From positions 1-64,000 of the forward strand of contig NZ_JALMUV010000014.1 in NCBI RefSeq assembly GCF_023155275.1: DNA of 64,000 nucleotides. Reading direction: 5' to 3'. A program made the position numbers and the translations under genes. How positions within the stretch are numbered: position 1 is the first letter of the stretch; each line of letters opens with the position of its first letter. Below are positions 16,619-27,598 of the stretch, piece by piece. Below the pieces are notes generated by a model, which ran no database searches, was not told the origin of the DNA, and saw nothing but the letters and a program-made list of their open reading frames with translations. This DNA is from Streptomyces rhizoryzae (GTDB lineage: Bacteria > Actinomycetota > Actinomycetes > Streptomycetales > Streptomycetaceae).

Positions 16619-18013
16619 TCATGCCGGACCATCGTCTCCGGAGCGGGCGTCGGCGGCCATTTCGGCAAGCCGGCGGTGCTCGGCGGCCTTCGCCTCGTGG
16701 ATCGCGGCCATCCGCAGGTGGTACGCCGGCTGGCCCAGTTCGTAGACGTCGGGGATGCCGTCCTGGTCCTCGTCCCGATCCTCCTCCTCGCACAGCCGCC
16801 GGTACTTGTTGTTGCGGATCTTCAGCAGGACGCCCGCGAAGACCGCCGCGAGCAGCGAGCCGATCAGCACCGACGCCTTGATCTCGCCGGTCAGCGCAGG
16901 ATCGCCGCCGAAGGCCAGCTCGCCGATCAGCAGCGAGACGGTGAAGCCGATGCCGGCCAGGGAGGCCAGGCCGAAGACGTCCGGCCACTTCAGGTCGGGG
17001 TTGAGCTCGGCGCGGGTGAAACGGGCGGTGCACCAGGTGCCGCCGAAGATGCCCAGGGCCTTGCCCACGATCAGGCCGAGGACCACGCCGAGGGTCTCCG
17101 GCCGGGTGAAGACGTCGTGGACCGCGCCGCCGGAGAGGGACACCCCCGCGGACAGCAGCGCGAACAGCGGCACCGCCAGCCCCGCCGACAGCGGGCGCAC
17201 CAGGTGCTCGATGCGCTCACCGGGCGACTGCTCCTCACCGTCGCGGCGGTGGCAGCGCAGCATCAGGCCCATGGCCACCCCGGCGATGGTGGCGTGCACC
17301 CCGCTGTTCTCCATCAGGGCCCAGATCACCACGCCCAGCGGTACGTACACGTACCAGCCGCGGACGCCCTTGCGGAGCAGGAGGTAGAAGAGCGCCAGGC
17401 CGGCGACGGCGAGGCCGAGGGCGAGGAAGTTCAGCCGGGAGGTGAAGAAGATCGCGATGATCAGGATCGCGAAGAGGTCGTCGACGACGGCGAGGGTGAG
17501 CAGGAACGCGCGGAGCGCCGACGGCAGGGAGGTGCCGATCACCGCGAGGACGGCGAGCGCGAAGGCGATGTCGGTGGCGGTGGGGACCGCCCAGCCCTGG
17601 AGGGAGCCGCCGCCGGCGGTGTTGACCAGGAAGTAGACGAGGGCCGGGGTGGCCATGCCGCAGAGCGCGGCGACCACCGGGAGCGCGGCGGCCTTGGGAT
17701 CGCGCAGCTCGCCGGCGACCAGTTCGCGCTTGAGCTCGATACCGGCGACGAAGAAGAAGACCGCGAGCAGGCCGTTGGCGGCCCAGTGCTGGAGCGAGAG
17801 GTCGAGGCCCAGCGAGGCCGGGCCGAGGTGGAAGCCGCGTATCGCCTCGTAGCTGCCGCCGAGGGTGTTGGCCCAGATCAGCGCGGCGACGGCGGCGACG
17901 AGGAGGAGGACCCCGCCGACGGTCTCGGTGCGCAGTGCGTCGGCGATGTAGTTCCGCTCGGGGAGCGGCATCCGGCCGAGGAATATGGAACGGCGGTTGC
18001 TGGGCGCAGTCAC
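16619..18013 (-). CDS. nhaA: NhaA-type Na+/H+ antiporter
   Basis: A 464-aa, 12-segment antiporter starting at GTG 18013. Family signatures include FFFVAGIELKRELVAGEL, PTATDIAFALAVLAVIG and the paired aspartates of LAVVDDLFAILIIA, equivalent to the E. coli D163/D164 pair that binds Na+ and H+. The charged C-terminal tail (EEEDRDEDQDGIPDVYE and beyond) is longer than in E. coli. It exports Na+ in exchange for protons at the cytoplasmic membrane. The gene is transcribed alone, 45 nt before the holin-like gene. Confidence 0.92.
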   Translation of the reverse strand: MTAPSNRRSIFLGRMPLPERNYIADALRTETVGGVLLLVAAVAALIWANTLGGSYEAIRGFHLGPASLGLDLSLQHWAANGLLAVFFFVAGIELKRELVAGELRDPKAAALPVVAALCGMATPALVYFLVNTAGGGSLQGWAVPTATDIAFALAVLAVIGTSLPSALRAFLLTLAVVDDLFAILIIAIFFTSRLNFLALGLAVAGLALFYLLLRKGVRGWYVYVPLGVVIWALMENSGVHATIAGVAMGLMLRCHRRDGEEQSPGERIEHLVRPLSAGLAVPLFALLSAGVSLSGGAVHDVFTRPETLGVVLGLIVGKALGIFGGTWCTARFTRAELNPDLKWPDVFGLASLAGIGFTVSLLIGELAFGGDPALTGEIKASVLIGSLLAAVFAGVLLKIRNNKYRRLCEEEDRDEDQDGIPDVYELGQPAYHLRMAAIHEAKAAEHRRLAEMAADARSGDDGPA

Positions 18014-18238
18014 GCGATGACCTCCGGCAGCTGTGTACGGCTGTAGCAGTTGCCGACCAGACTTCCCGGCGCACCCAGATTTCTTAGCGCCTCGTTGACG
18101 CTCTCATTACCTTACCTGGCGGGTGCAAGGGGTTAAGGCGTGCGGATAACTTTACGGGCATTTCGGGCGGTGGGCCGCCGGGCTGCCGCCGGGCCGACCG
18201 GGGCGCCGGGCCCCGGTGGAGGCGGTCCGGTACGGGAA
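18014..18238. other. nhaA upstream region without a gene
   Basis: About 225 bp between the nhaA start and the acsA terminator. It contains an AT-richer patch (18080-18150) that probably holds the nhaA promoter; no consensus is assigned and no ORF is convincing. Confidence 0.5.
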
Positions 18239-18282
18239 CGCCGCAGGGGCACCGGTGCTGCTGGCCCGGTGCCCCTGCGGCG
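18239..18282 (-). terminator. Terminator of acsA
   Basis: A perfect 17-bp stem (CGCCGCAGGGGCACCGG with its complement) and a 10-nt loop, about 55 bp past the acsA stop. It is one of the strongest hairpins in the window and has no U tract. Confidence 0.8.
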
Positions 18283-18336
18283 TACGGCGGCGGTGCGCCG
18301 GCCGCCGGTGGTCTCCGGCAGCCGGCCGCGGCGGCC

Positions 18337-20298
<1,962 letters not shown>

Positions 20299-20385
20299 GA
20301 CTTCTCCCATTCCCAGGGCGTGCAGTGTGTCCCGGGCCATAGCTCATCAGCCCGCGACCGACCCTGACAAGGGCTGTGGAAAACT

Positions 20386-20401
20386 ATTGGTGTAGACCTG
20401 T
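20386..20401. promoter_or_regulatory. Candidate DasR (dre) site upstream of acsA
   Basis: ATTGGTGTAGACCTGT matches 13 of 16 positions of the dre consensus as remembered (ACTGGTCTAGACCAGT), including the central TAGACC. It lies in the acsA promoter region. DasR is the GlcNAc-responsive regulator, and GlcNAc-6-P deacetylation releases acetate, which AcsA would recycle. The functional link is inference. Confidence 0.45.
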
Positions 20402-20444
20402 GGGATTCCCTGCCGTACCGCGGCCGTTCGGGTGGCGTTGCAGG

Positions 20445-22763
20445 TCAGACCACATCCGCCGGGACGGCCGCGCCGACCGCCCGGAACCGCCCGGTGGACT
20501 CGTCCAGCAGATACCCCTGGGCCTCGGCGACGTGGAAGTACATGCCGTGCAGGGTGAGCGTCCCCTCGGCCGTCCGGCGGGCGACGCAGGGGTGGGCCCG
20601 CAGGTGGTCGAGCTGCTGCCGGACGTTGACCAGCGCCAGCCGCTCCTGGTCGTCGGCCACCGGCCGCCCGGCCAGCGCCACTTCGCCCCGGCCCAGGCGC
20701 CCGATCCGCCCCATCCGGGCCAGGCTCGGGCGGCCGTGCCGCAGCCAGCGGGCGAGCGGCGTCGCCTCACCGGACGGCGGCGGGGAGCCGGCCGCCTCCA
20801 GCAGCGCCGCCATGGCACCGCAGCCGGAGTGGCCGCAGACCGTGATCGAAGCGACCCGCAGCACCTCGACCGCGTACTCCACCGCGGCGGCCACGGAGTC
20901 GCAGGAGGCGTCGGAGCCGGGCGGCGGCATCAGATTGCCGACATTGCGCACGGTGAACAGGTCGCCCGGCCCGCTGGACGTGATCATGCTCGTCACCAGC
21001 CGGGAATCGGCGCAGGTCAGGAAGAGCTGGGTGGGCCGCTGGCCCTCCCGCGCCAGCCGGGCCAGCTCCTCGCGCACCAGGGGCGCGGTGTGGCGCTGGA
21101 ACGCGCTGACCCCGCCGAGCAGTTGCCCGCCACCCCCGTGCTCCGCCGCGGGACCGGCCGCCGGCCGGGTGCAGTGGTGGTTGCGCCACGGCGTCCAGGG
21201 CCGGCAGGTGTGCGTACCGGCCGGTTCGGCGGGCGGCCGGCCCGAGCGGCCCCCGAGCTCGGCGGTGCCGCCGTTCGCCCGGTGGGCGGCCGCCCAGGAT
21301 CGGAGCGCCTCATAGGCGGCGTGGTCCATGAACGACCCGTACAGCTCGACGACCGCGTCGGCGCCCGGTGGCACCTGGGCCAGCGCCCGGGTCAGCCGGG
21401 GCACCGCCAGGAACGTCAACTGCCCGCTGACCCGCACCCGGTGGCGGCCGTCCTCGGCCATGACGGCGACACGGGTGTGGGTCAGCCGCCGCAACGCCAG
21501 GAAGATCCCGACCGCGATGCCGGCCAGCACGCCCTGGAGCACCCCGAGGAGCACCACCGCGCCCAACGTGGCCGCGTAGACCGGGAATTCGCGGTGGCGC
21601 TGGGCGTGCCGCAGATGCGCGAAGCTGACCATCCGGACGCCGACGACCATCACCAGGGCGGCCAGCGCGGCCAGCGGGATCAGCCGCAGCGCCCCGGCCA
21701 GCAGGCCCGCGCACAGCAGCACCCAGACGCCGTGCAGCACGGTGGCCCGGCGGGTGACCGCACCGGCCCGCACCCCGGCCGAGCCGCGCATCGCACCCCC
21801 GGAGACCGGCAGCCCGCCGACCAGGCCGCAGACGACGTTGGCCAGGCCCTGGGCGGCCAGTTCGCGGTTGAGGCGCGGCCGCTCGGGGGGCGGCCCGGGC
21901 CGCTCGGCGGCCAGCCGGTCCACGGCCACCGCGGACAGCAGCGACTCCATGCTGGCGACGAGGGTGACCGTCAGCACCGCCGCGGCCAGCGCCGTGAACG
22001 ACGCGTGGGGCAGTACGGGCGGCTCCGGCAGCCGCCAGGACGGCAGCTCGACACGCGGCACCGCCGTACCGGCGCCGACCGCCGTCGCGGACAGCACCGC
22101 GGCCAGCGGTGCCGGCAGCAGCCGGGCCCGGCGGCCGGCGCGCCCCGGCAGCCGCGGCCAGCCGGCCAGCACCGCCACCGTGACGGCCCCGATCAGCAGC
22201 GCGGTGGTGTGCGGGCGCGCCAACTGGCCGGGCAGTGCGGCCAGGTCGTCGAGGACCGAGCTGCCGGCGCTGCCGCCGAGCACCACGTGGAGCTGTCCGA
22301 CGGCGATGGTGACGCCGATCCCGGCGAGCATGCCGTGCACGATCGCGGGGCTGACCGCGAGCGCCGCGCGGGCCACCCGCAGCGCCCCGAGCGCGAGCTG
22401 GGCCAGTCCGGCCAGGACCGTGATCGCGCAGGTGGCGCGCCAGCCGTAGCGCTGGACGAGATCGCCGGTGACCACCAGCAGGCCGGTGGCGGCGCCGGTC
22501 ACCTGGAGCGGGGCGCCACCCAGCAGCCCGGCGACGATCCCGCCGACGGCGGCCGCGACCAGTCCGGCCTGGAGCGGCGCCCCGGTGGCCAGGGCGAGGC
22601 CCAGCGACAGCGGGACGGCCAGCAGGAAGACCACGGCGGAGGCGGCGAGGTCCCCGCGCCAGGCCGCGCCCGGCCGGACGCCGAGGGGCCCCGAAGGGGC
22701 GGGAGCGGTGGGCTCGGGAGCCGGCTCGGCCGGCGGCTGCGGCGTTTTCTGGAGCTGCGTCAT
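20445..22763 (-). CDS. SulP permease fused to beta-carbonic anhydrase
   Basis: A 772-aa fusion in one uninterrupted frame. Residues 30-430 form a SulP/SLC26-type transporter with about 10-12 hydrophobic segments (SLGLALATGAPLQAGLVAAA, GLVGGLPVSGGAMRGSAGV). A STAS-like domain follows (about 440-505, VRVSGQLTFLAVPRL). After a variable linker comes a beta-carbonic anhydrase: zinc ligands C584, H645 and C648, and the CADSR dyad D586/R588. All ligands are present, so it should be active. Such fusions probably couple bicarbonate transport to CO2 interconversion. The ATG at 22763 has GGAGACGGGA upstream. Confidence 0.92.
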   Translation of the reverse strand: MTQLQKTPQPPAEPAPEPTAPAPSGPLGVRPGAAWRGDLAASAVVFLLAVPLSLGLALATGAPLQAGLVAAAVGGIVAGLLGGAPLQVTGAATGLLVVTGDLVQRYGWRATCAITVLAGLAQLALGALRVARAALAVSPAIVHGMLAGIGVTIAVGQLHVVLGGSAGSSVLDDLAALPGQLARPHTTALLIGAVTVAVLAGWPRLPGRAGRRARLLPAPLAAVLSATAVGAGTAVPRVELPSWRLPEPPVLPHASFTALAAAVLTVTLVASMESLLSAVAVDRLAAERPGPPPERPRLNRELAAQGLANVVCGLVGGLPVSGGAMRGSAGVRAGAVTRRATVLHGVWVLLCAGLLAGALRLIPLAALAALVMVVGVRMVSFAHLRHAQRHREFPVYAATLGAVVLLGVLQGVLAGIAVGIFLALRRLTHTRVAVMAEDGRHRVRVSGQLTFLAVPRLTRALAQVPPGADAVVELYGSFMDHAAYEALRSWAAAHRANGGTAELGGRSGRPPAEPAGTHTCRPWTPWRNHHCTRPAAGPAAEHGGGGQLLGGVSAFQRHTAPLVREELARLAREGQRPTQLFLTCADSRLVTSMITSSGPGDLFTVRNVGNLMPPPGSDASCDSVAAAVEYAVEVLRVASITVCGHSGCGAMAALLEAAGSPPPSGEATPLARWLRHGRPSLARMGRIGRLGRGEVALAGRPVADDQERLALVNVRQQLDHLRAHPCVARRTAEGTLTLHGMYFHVAEAQGYLLDESTGRFRAVGAAVPADVV

Positions 22764-23081
22764 TCCCGTCTCCTCCGGGGCGGCGCGGTCGGCGGGGCCG
22801 GCCGCGGGGCGGCGGTGTACTGCGGCGGGAGCGAGCCGGGCCGGCGGATGTCGCGAAGGGTGACCGGCCGATGACTCTCAAGCATCGGTAAACGAATCGT
22901 AATGACACGTAAAGCCCCTGAGAAGGCATTTTGGGCATACGGCGCAGTCATTCCATCTATCGAGTGAATAAGACGACTTTTGCCGTGCCTCTTTGGTGAC
23001 CCGTCAATGGATAAATGCGTTTCGGCAGGCTTGTCCTGCTTGGCCCAAATGGTGCGCTTTGCACCAGGAATGAGGTGGCTG
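22764..23081. other. AT-richer divergent intergenic region
   Basis: About 320 bp between divergent starts. Segment 22880-23060 is clearly less GC-rich than the rest of the window and probably carries promoters for both genes. No ORF, hairpin or recognised operator is apparent. Confidence 0.5.
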
Positions 23082-24350
23082 ATGGCGGTCATATCGAAGA
23101 CGACGGTGCGCATCGCGGCGGCGGTGGCGCTGGCGGCGATAGCCGGCTGTTCCGCGGCCACCCAGGAATCCCCGCCGCGGAACCCCGGCAAGGGGCGCGC
23201 ACAGCCCCAGGCGCCGGCCACCCGCACCGTCCACCTCATAGGCGACGGCTCCACCGCGTACACCGGGGCCCAGCCCCACCAGCCCGTACCCGCGCGCCTG
23301 AAGCCCGGCGGGAAGCCACCGCAGTTCGTGGTCTTCTCCTGGGACGGCGCCGGCGAGGACGGCCAGAAGCTGTTCTCGCACTTCCGCGCCGTCGGCAAGA
23401 AGTACCGCGCGACGATGACGTACTTCCTCAGCGGCGTCTACCTCCTCCCCAGTGACAAGGCGGAGCTCTACGAGCCGCCCGGGCACGAGCCCGGCTCCTC
23501 GGCGATCGGCTTCAACGACGTCCGGGGGATCAAGGACACCGTGGCCCAGATGCGCGGCGCCTGGGAGGACGGCAACGAGATAGGCACCCACTTCAACGGC
23601 CACTTCTGTGGCCGCGACGGGGTGGGCAGCTGGACGCCGGAGGACTGGCGCAGCGAGATAGCGCAGGCCGTCTCCTTCGTCCGGAACTGGAAGACCAACG
23701 CCGGCCTCAGGAACGAACCGCCGCTGCCGTTCGACTACGGCAGGGAGCTGGTCGGCGGCCGGGCGCCCTGCTTGGAGGGCCAGCGCAATCTGCTCCCCGC
23801 CGCCCGGGAGATGGGCTTCCGCTACGACGCCAGCTCGGCGGGCGGCCTCCAGGTCTGGCCGCGGAAGACCGGCGGCCTGTGGGACTTCCCGCTCCAGGAG
23901 ATACCGTTCCCCGGCCGGGACTTCGAGACCCTCTCGATGGACTACAACTTCCTGGCCAACCAGTCCGGTTCCACCCACGGCGACCGCGCCATGCACGCCA
24001 CCTGGGGCCGGCAGATGCGCGACGGCATCCTGGACGCCTTCGACCGCGCGTACCACGGCAACCGCGCACCGCTGTTCGTCGGCGACCACTTCGAGTCCTG
24101 GAACGGCGGCACGTACATGCGGGCCGTCGAGGAAGCGATCAAGGACATCTGCCCCCGTGAGGGCGTGCGGTGCGTCAGCTTCAAGCAGCTGAGCGACTGG
24201 CTGGACGCCCAGGACCCGGAGGTGCTGGCCAGGCTTCAGGAACTGCCGGTCGGCCGGGCACCGGAGGACGGGTGGGCGGCGTACCTCTCGGGCACCCCGG
24301 AGGCGTCCGGTCCGGCGCCGGCCGCGCGGATCATGCCGGTTGCGGGGTAG
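23082..24350 (+). CDS. Lipoprotein polysaccharide deacetylase-like protein
   Basis: 422 aa from ATG 23082 (GAGGTGG upstream; ATG 23070 is an in-frame alternative). A signal peptide ends in the lipobox AIAGC, so the protein is exported and lipid-anchored. The core FSWDGAGEDGQKLFSHF has the aspartate expected of NodB-type catalytic motifs, and EIGTHFNGHFCG supplies the HxxxH metal ligands. It probably removes acetyl groups from a cell-wall or extracellular glycan; the substrate is unknown. The last 20 bp overlap the convergent ATPase gene. Confidence 0.8.
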   Translation: MAVISKTTVRIAAAVALAAIAGCSAATQESPPRNPGKGRAQPQAPATRTVHLIGDGSTAYTGAQPHQPVPARLKPGGKPPQFVVFSWDGAGEDGQKLFSHFRAVGKKYRATMTYFLSGVYLLPSDKAELYEPPGHEPGSSAIGFNDVRGIKDTVAQMRGAWEDGNEIGTHFNGHFCGRDGVGSWTPEDWRSEIAQAVSFVRNWKTNAGLRNEPPLPFDYGRELVGGRAPCLEGQRNLLPAAREMGFRYDASSAGGLQVWPRKTGGLWDFPLQEIPFPGRDFETLSMDYNFLANQSGSTHGDRAMHATWGRQMRDGILDAFDRAYHGNRAPLFVGDHFESWNGGTYMRAVEEAIKDICPREGVRCVSFKQLSDWLDAQDPEVLARLQELPVGRAPEDGWAAYLSGTPEASGPAPAARIMPVAG

Positions 24351-25317
24351 CCGCCCCTTCGAAGAGCACGAAGGCGGGGTCGACCTGGGCCGCCAGGTCG
24401 GCGCCCGTCTTCGCGTTCCCCCAGCTCTCGGCGTTCTTCAGGTGGAAGTGGACCATCTGGCGGGTGTAGCGCTCCCAGTCGCGCCGCCCGTAGGCGGCGT
24501 CGGCGGTGTCGTGCAGCGTCGCGAGGGCCCGGCGGTCGGCCTCCTCCAGGAGGGCGAAGGGGGTCGCGCGCCCCTTCTCCCTGGCGCGCACCCACTCCGA
24601 TTGCCCCACGCACACCAGCAGGTCCTCGCCCACCTCGGCGCGCAGGAACGCCAGGTCGTCGGCGCCCTGGACCTTGTTGCCCACCACCTTCAACGGGACG
24701 CCGAAGTCCCGCGCGTACTGCTTGTACTGGCGGTAGACGGCGACGCCCTTGCGGGTCGGCTCGGCGACCAGGAAGGTCATGTCGAAGCGGGTGAACATCC
24801 CGGAGGCGAACGAGTCGGAGCCCGCGGTCATGTCGACGACCACGTACTCCTCCCGGCCGTCCACCAGGTGGTTCAGGCACAGCTCGACCGCGCCGACCTT
24901 GGAGTGGTAGCAGGCCACGCCCAGGTCGGACTCGGTGAACGGGCCGGTGGCCATCAGGCGCACCGCCCCGTCGTCGAGGGCCACCTGCCGGGCGCAGGCG
25001 TCGTAGACCGGGTTGTCCTCGCAGATCCGCAGCAGCCGCGAGCCCTCGCCGGGCGGGGTCGTCTTGATCATCGTCTCGGCGGACGGGATGCGGGGGTTCT
25101 CGCCACGCAAGTAGTCCTTGATCAACGGGAGATGGGCACCCATCGCGGGCAGCGCGGCGGCCTCCGCCTCGTCCATGCCGAGCGCGACGCCCAGGTGCTG
25201 GTTGATGTCGGCGTCCACCGCGATGACGGGGACCCGGGCCGCGGCGAGGTGCCGGATGAACAGGGAGGACAGCGTGGTCTTGCCACTGCCGCCCTTGCCC
25301 ACGAAAGCGATCTTCAT
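24331..25317 (-). CDS. MinD/CooC-like P-loop ATPase
   Basis: A 328-aa SIMIBI-class ATPase. The N-terminus MKIAFVGKGGSGKTTLSS has the deviant Walker A with the signature lysine. It is followed by AVDADINQHLG and the switch VVVDMTAGSDSFASG. The 'ADINQ' region resembles CooC-type nickel-insertion ATPases more than MinD, but no CO-dehydrogenase gene is nearby. It is divergent from the Fic-like gene, with which it may function. The annotation is general; the client is unknown. Confidence 0.85.
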   Translation of the reverse strand: MKIAFVGKGGSGKTTLSSLFIRHLAAARVPVIAVDADINQHLGVALGMDEAEAAALPAMGAHLPLIKDYLRGENPRIPSAETMIKTTPPGEGSRLLRICEDNPVYDACARQVALDDGAVRLMATGPFTESDLGVACYHSKVGAVELCLNHLVDGREEYVVVDMTAGSDSFASGMFTRFDMTFLVAEPTRKGVAVYRQYKQYARDFGVPLKVVGNKVQGADDLAFLRAEVGEDLLVCVGQSEWVRAREKGRATPFALLEEADRRALATLHDTADAAYGRRDWERYTRQMVHFHLKNAESWGNAKTGADLAAQVDPAFVLFEGAATPQPA

Positions 25318-25418
25318 ATTCAGCAAGCGTAGGTGTGGCGAACCTCTCGGCAGGGGGTTTGCGTGAAGAAGACCACTCCTTCGAGGGGTCCGGCCCGGTG
25401 GTGCGTAGGGTCGTCCCC

Positions 25419-26276
25419 ATGGCTGGAATCTCCCGGGGGACGCCCCCCGAACCACCCCAGGCGAGCAACGACCCGCTCGCGGCCCTGGCGTCGCTCCCGG
25501 GGGTCGCCGACTCCGTGGACCGTGTCCGCAAGGCCGTCGACCGGGTCTACGGGCACCGCATCATGCGGCGCCGCGGCACCGAGGTCACCTCGGAGGCGGC
25601 GCTGCGCGGGGCGCGCGCCTCGGCGGCGCTCTCCGGGGCCGACTGGGCGCTCGAAGAGATCCGGCGGCGCAGCGACTTCGGGGCCGGTGGCGAGCCGCGC
25701 ACGGTCGGCGCGGCGCTGCGGCTGACCGCCGAGGCGGGCCAACTCCTCAGCGTGTGGCGGCAGTCGCCGCTCCAGGTGCTGGCCCGGCTGCACCTGGTCG
25801 CGGCCGGCGGCGGCGCGGACGACGAGGCCGTGGGCCGCCCCCGGCTGGGCACCGAGCCGGTGGACGAGCCGTTGATCGACCTGCCGCTGCCGGACGCCGA
25901 CGAGGTCGCCGGGCGGCTGGACGGGCTGGCCCGGCTCCTCCTGGCGGGCACCGCGGCACCGGCCCTGGTGACCGCCGCGGTGGTGCACGGCGAACTCCTC
26001 GCGCTGCGGCCGTTCGGCTCGTGCAACGGGCTGGTCGCGCGGGCGGCGGAACGGATCGTGCTGGTCGGCAGCGGCCTGGACCCCAAGTCGATCTGCCCGG
26101 CCGAGGTCGGCCACGCGGAACAGGGGAGCGCGGCCTACGCGGCGGCCCTGGGGGCGTATGTGTCGGGCACTCCGGACGGCGTGGCGGAGTGGATCGCGCA
26201 CTGCGGGCGCGCGGTGGAGCTGGGGGTGCGGGAGAGCACGGCGGTCTGCGAGGCGCTCCAGCGCGGGGCGGCCTGA
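25419..26276 (+). CDS. Degenerate Fic-domain-like protein
   Basis: 285 aa from ATG 25419. The helical fold and the segment RPFGSCNGLVAR (R197-R208) align with the Fic motif HPFx[D/E]GNGRxxR, but the catalytic His is Arg197, the acidic residue is Ser201, the first Gly is Cys202 and the motif Arg is Leu205. AMP transfer is therefore unlikely by the known mechanism. It could be a binding protein or have other chemistry. It is divergent from the MinD/CooC-like ATPase (about 100 bp shared promoter region). The Fic assignment rests on the motif pattern alone. Confidence 0.6.
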   Translation: MAGISRGTPPEPPQASNDPLAALASLPGVADSVDRVRKAVDRVYGHRIMRRRGTEVTSEAALRGARASAALSGADWALEEIRRRSDFGAGGEPRTVGAALRLTAEAGQLLSVWRQSPLQVLARLHLVAAGGGADDEAVGRPRLGTEPVDEPLIDLPLPDADEVAGRLDGLARLLLAGTAAPALVTAAVVHGELLALRPFGSCNGLVARAAERIVLVGSGLDPKSICPAEVGHAEQGSAAYAAALGAYVSGTPDGVAEWIAHCGRAVELGVRESTAVCEALQRGAA

Positions 26277-26542
26277 CGGCGCCCGGCCGGGCCCGGACAC
26301 GGGGTGCGGCGGTACCAACCCTGCGGTACCGCCGCTGGCATGTCTGCCGGGTTACCAGGCGTGCTCGAATTGTCGCCCATCAGGTCGGATTCGTTGTCCG
26401 CTTACCTGGTGCGGCTGGCCCGTAATCGACGGGTCGGCGTCGCGTGGGTGCCCGGCATTCATGCATCGGTCCGTGGGCCGTGATGCGTTAAAGGCGTTCC
26501 TCTCGGATGTCCTTGGTCTCGCGGGCCGTTAAGTCCTTTGTA
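26277..26542. other. Intergenic region, AT-richer
   Basis: About 265 bp between convergent stops. The only structure seen is a pair of ACCAGG/CCTGGT half-sites about 50 bp apart (26350-26410). No terminator-grade hairpin and no gene is visible. Confidence 0.4.
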
Positions 26543-27463
26543 CTACTCCTGGAGGGTGAGCGGTAGCCCGGCCCGCAGATCTTTACGTTTGGCCGCAAAT
26601 GCGGGCATTACGGCAAGGCGTTTCTTTCCCGTATTGCGGCGGCTGGCGTACCAGACCAGCGTGGCGGTGGCGGCGGCCGCGCCGACCGCCGCCATGGCGG
26701 TGAGCACCGGGCGCGAGGGCATGGCCAGGGTGGGCAGCCGCTTCTTCAGCGGGACCGGCCGGCTGAAGGTGCGCACCGGCCAGCCGCGGGCGACCGCCTC
26801 GCGGCGCAGCGCCCGGTCCGGATTGACCGCGCAGGGGTGGCCGACGGCCTCCAGCATCGGCACGTCGGTGATCGAGTCGCTGTACGCGTAGCAGCGCCTC
26901 AGGTCGTATCCCTCGGAGGCGGCCAGTTCCCGGACGGCTTCCGCCTTCGTGGGGCCGTACGCGTAATACTCCACCTCCCCGGTGAAGCGGCCGTCCTCGC
27001 CGACGACCATTCTGGTAGCCACGACCCGGTCGGCGCCCAGGAGTTCGCCGATCGGTTCGACGACCTCGGCGCCGGAGGTCGAGACGATCACGACATCCCG
27101 GCCGGCCGCGTGGTGTTCCTCGATGAGCGAGGCGGCCTCGTCATAAATGATCGGGTCGATGAGATCGTGCAGTGTTTCGGCGACGATCTCGCGGACCTGG
27201 GCCACATCCCAGCCGCGGCACAGCGAGGAGAGATATTCGCGCATCCGCTCCATCTGGTCGTGATCGGCGCCGCCCGCGAGGAACACGAACTGGGCGTACG
27301 CGGTCCGCAGTACGGCCCGCCGATTGATCAGGCCGCCTTGGTAGAAGGGCTTGCTGAAGGTCAGCGTGCTCGACTTTGCAATGACGGTCTTGTCCAAGTC
27401 GAAGAACGCGGCAGTACGGGGCGTCGAGTGAGGCACGGAGTGGTTTTCCACGGGGGCGAGCAT
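26543..27463 (-). CDS. HAD-superfamily IB phosphatase with C-terminal membrane anchor
   Basis: A 306-aa protein. The nucleophile motif is AAFFDLDKTVIA (DxDxT), motif II is VIVSTSGAEVV, and the acidic pair is YSDSITDVPML, so all HAD catalytic motifs are intact. The IB subfamily also includes SerB and CicA. Near the C-terminus AMAAVGAAAATATLVWYA forms one membrane segment followed by basic residues. The S. coelicolor equivalent (SCO3558 position) is annotated as morphological differentiation-associated, as I remember. The substrate may be a phospholipid or phosphoserine; this is unresolved. Confidence 0.88.
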   Translation of the reverse strand: MLAPVENHSVPHSTPRTAAFFDLDKTVIAKSSTLTFSKPFYQGGLINRRAVLRTAYAQFVFLAGGADHDQMERMREYLSSLCRGWDVAQVREIVAETLHDLIDPIIYDEAASLIEEHHAAGRDVVIVSTSGAEVVEPIGELLGADRVVATRMVVGEDGRFTGEVEYYAYGPTKAEAVRELAASEGYDLRRCYAYSDSITDVPMLEAVGHPCAVNPDRALRREAVARGWPVRTFSRPVPLKKRLPTLAMPSRPVLTAMAAVGAAAATATLVWYASRRNTGKKRLAVMPAFAAKRKDLRAGLPLTLQE

Positions 27464-27486
27464 AGGCGCCCACCATTCGGCGTAAG

Positions 27487-27561
27487 GTGTGGCGCGTGGG
27501 TTTGCCTGAGAAGGCTCTCGGGTACACCATGGAAGTCACGGATCGTTCGCGACCGTGCTAA
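27487..27561 (+). CDS. Possible 24-codon leader ORF before a hairpin
   Basis: A short open frame from GTG 27487 to TAA 27561 (an internal ATG at 27529 would give a 10-aa peptide) sits immediately before the hairpin at 27599-27633 in the long region upstream of tadZ. It could be a leader peptide, but the evidence is positional only; no ribosome site or conservation is known. Confidence 0.15.
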   Translation: MWRVGLPEKALGYTMEVTDRSRPC

Positions 27562-27598
27562 CCCGGTCCGGCTCCTCCCCCCCCGAGTCGGCCGTGGA

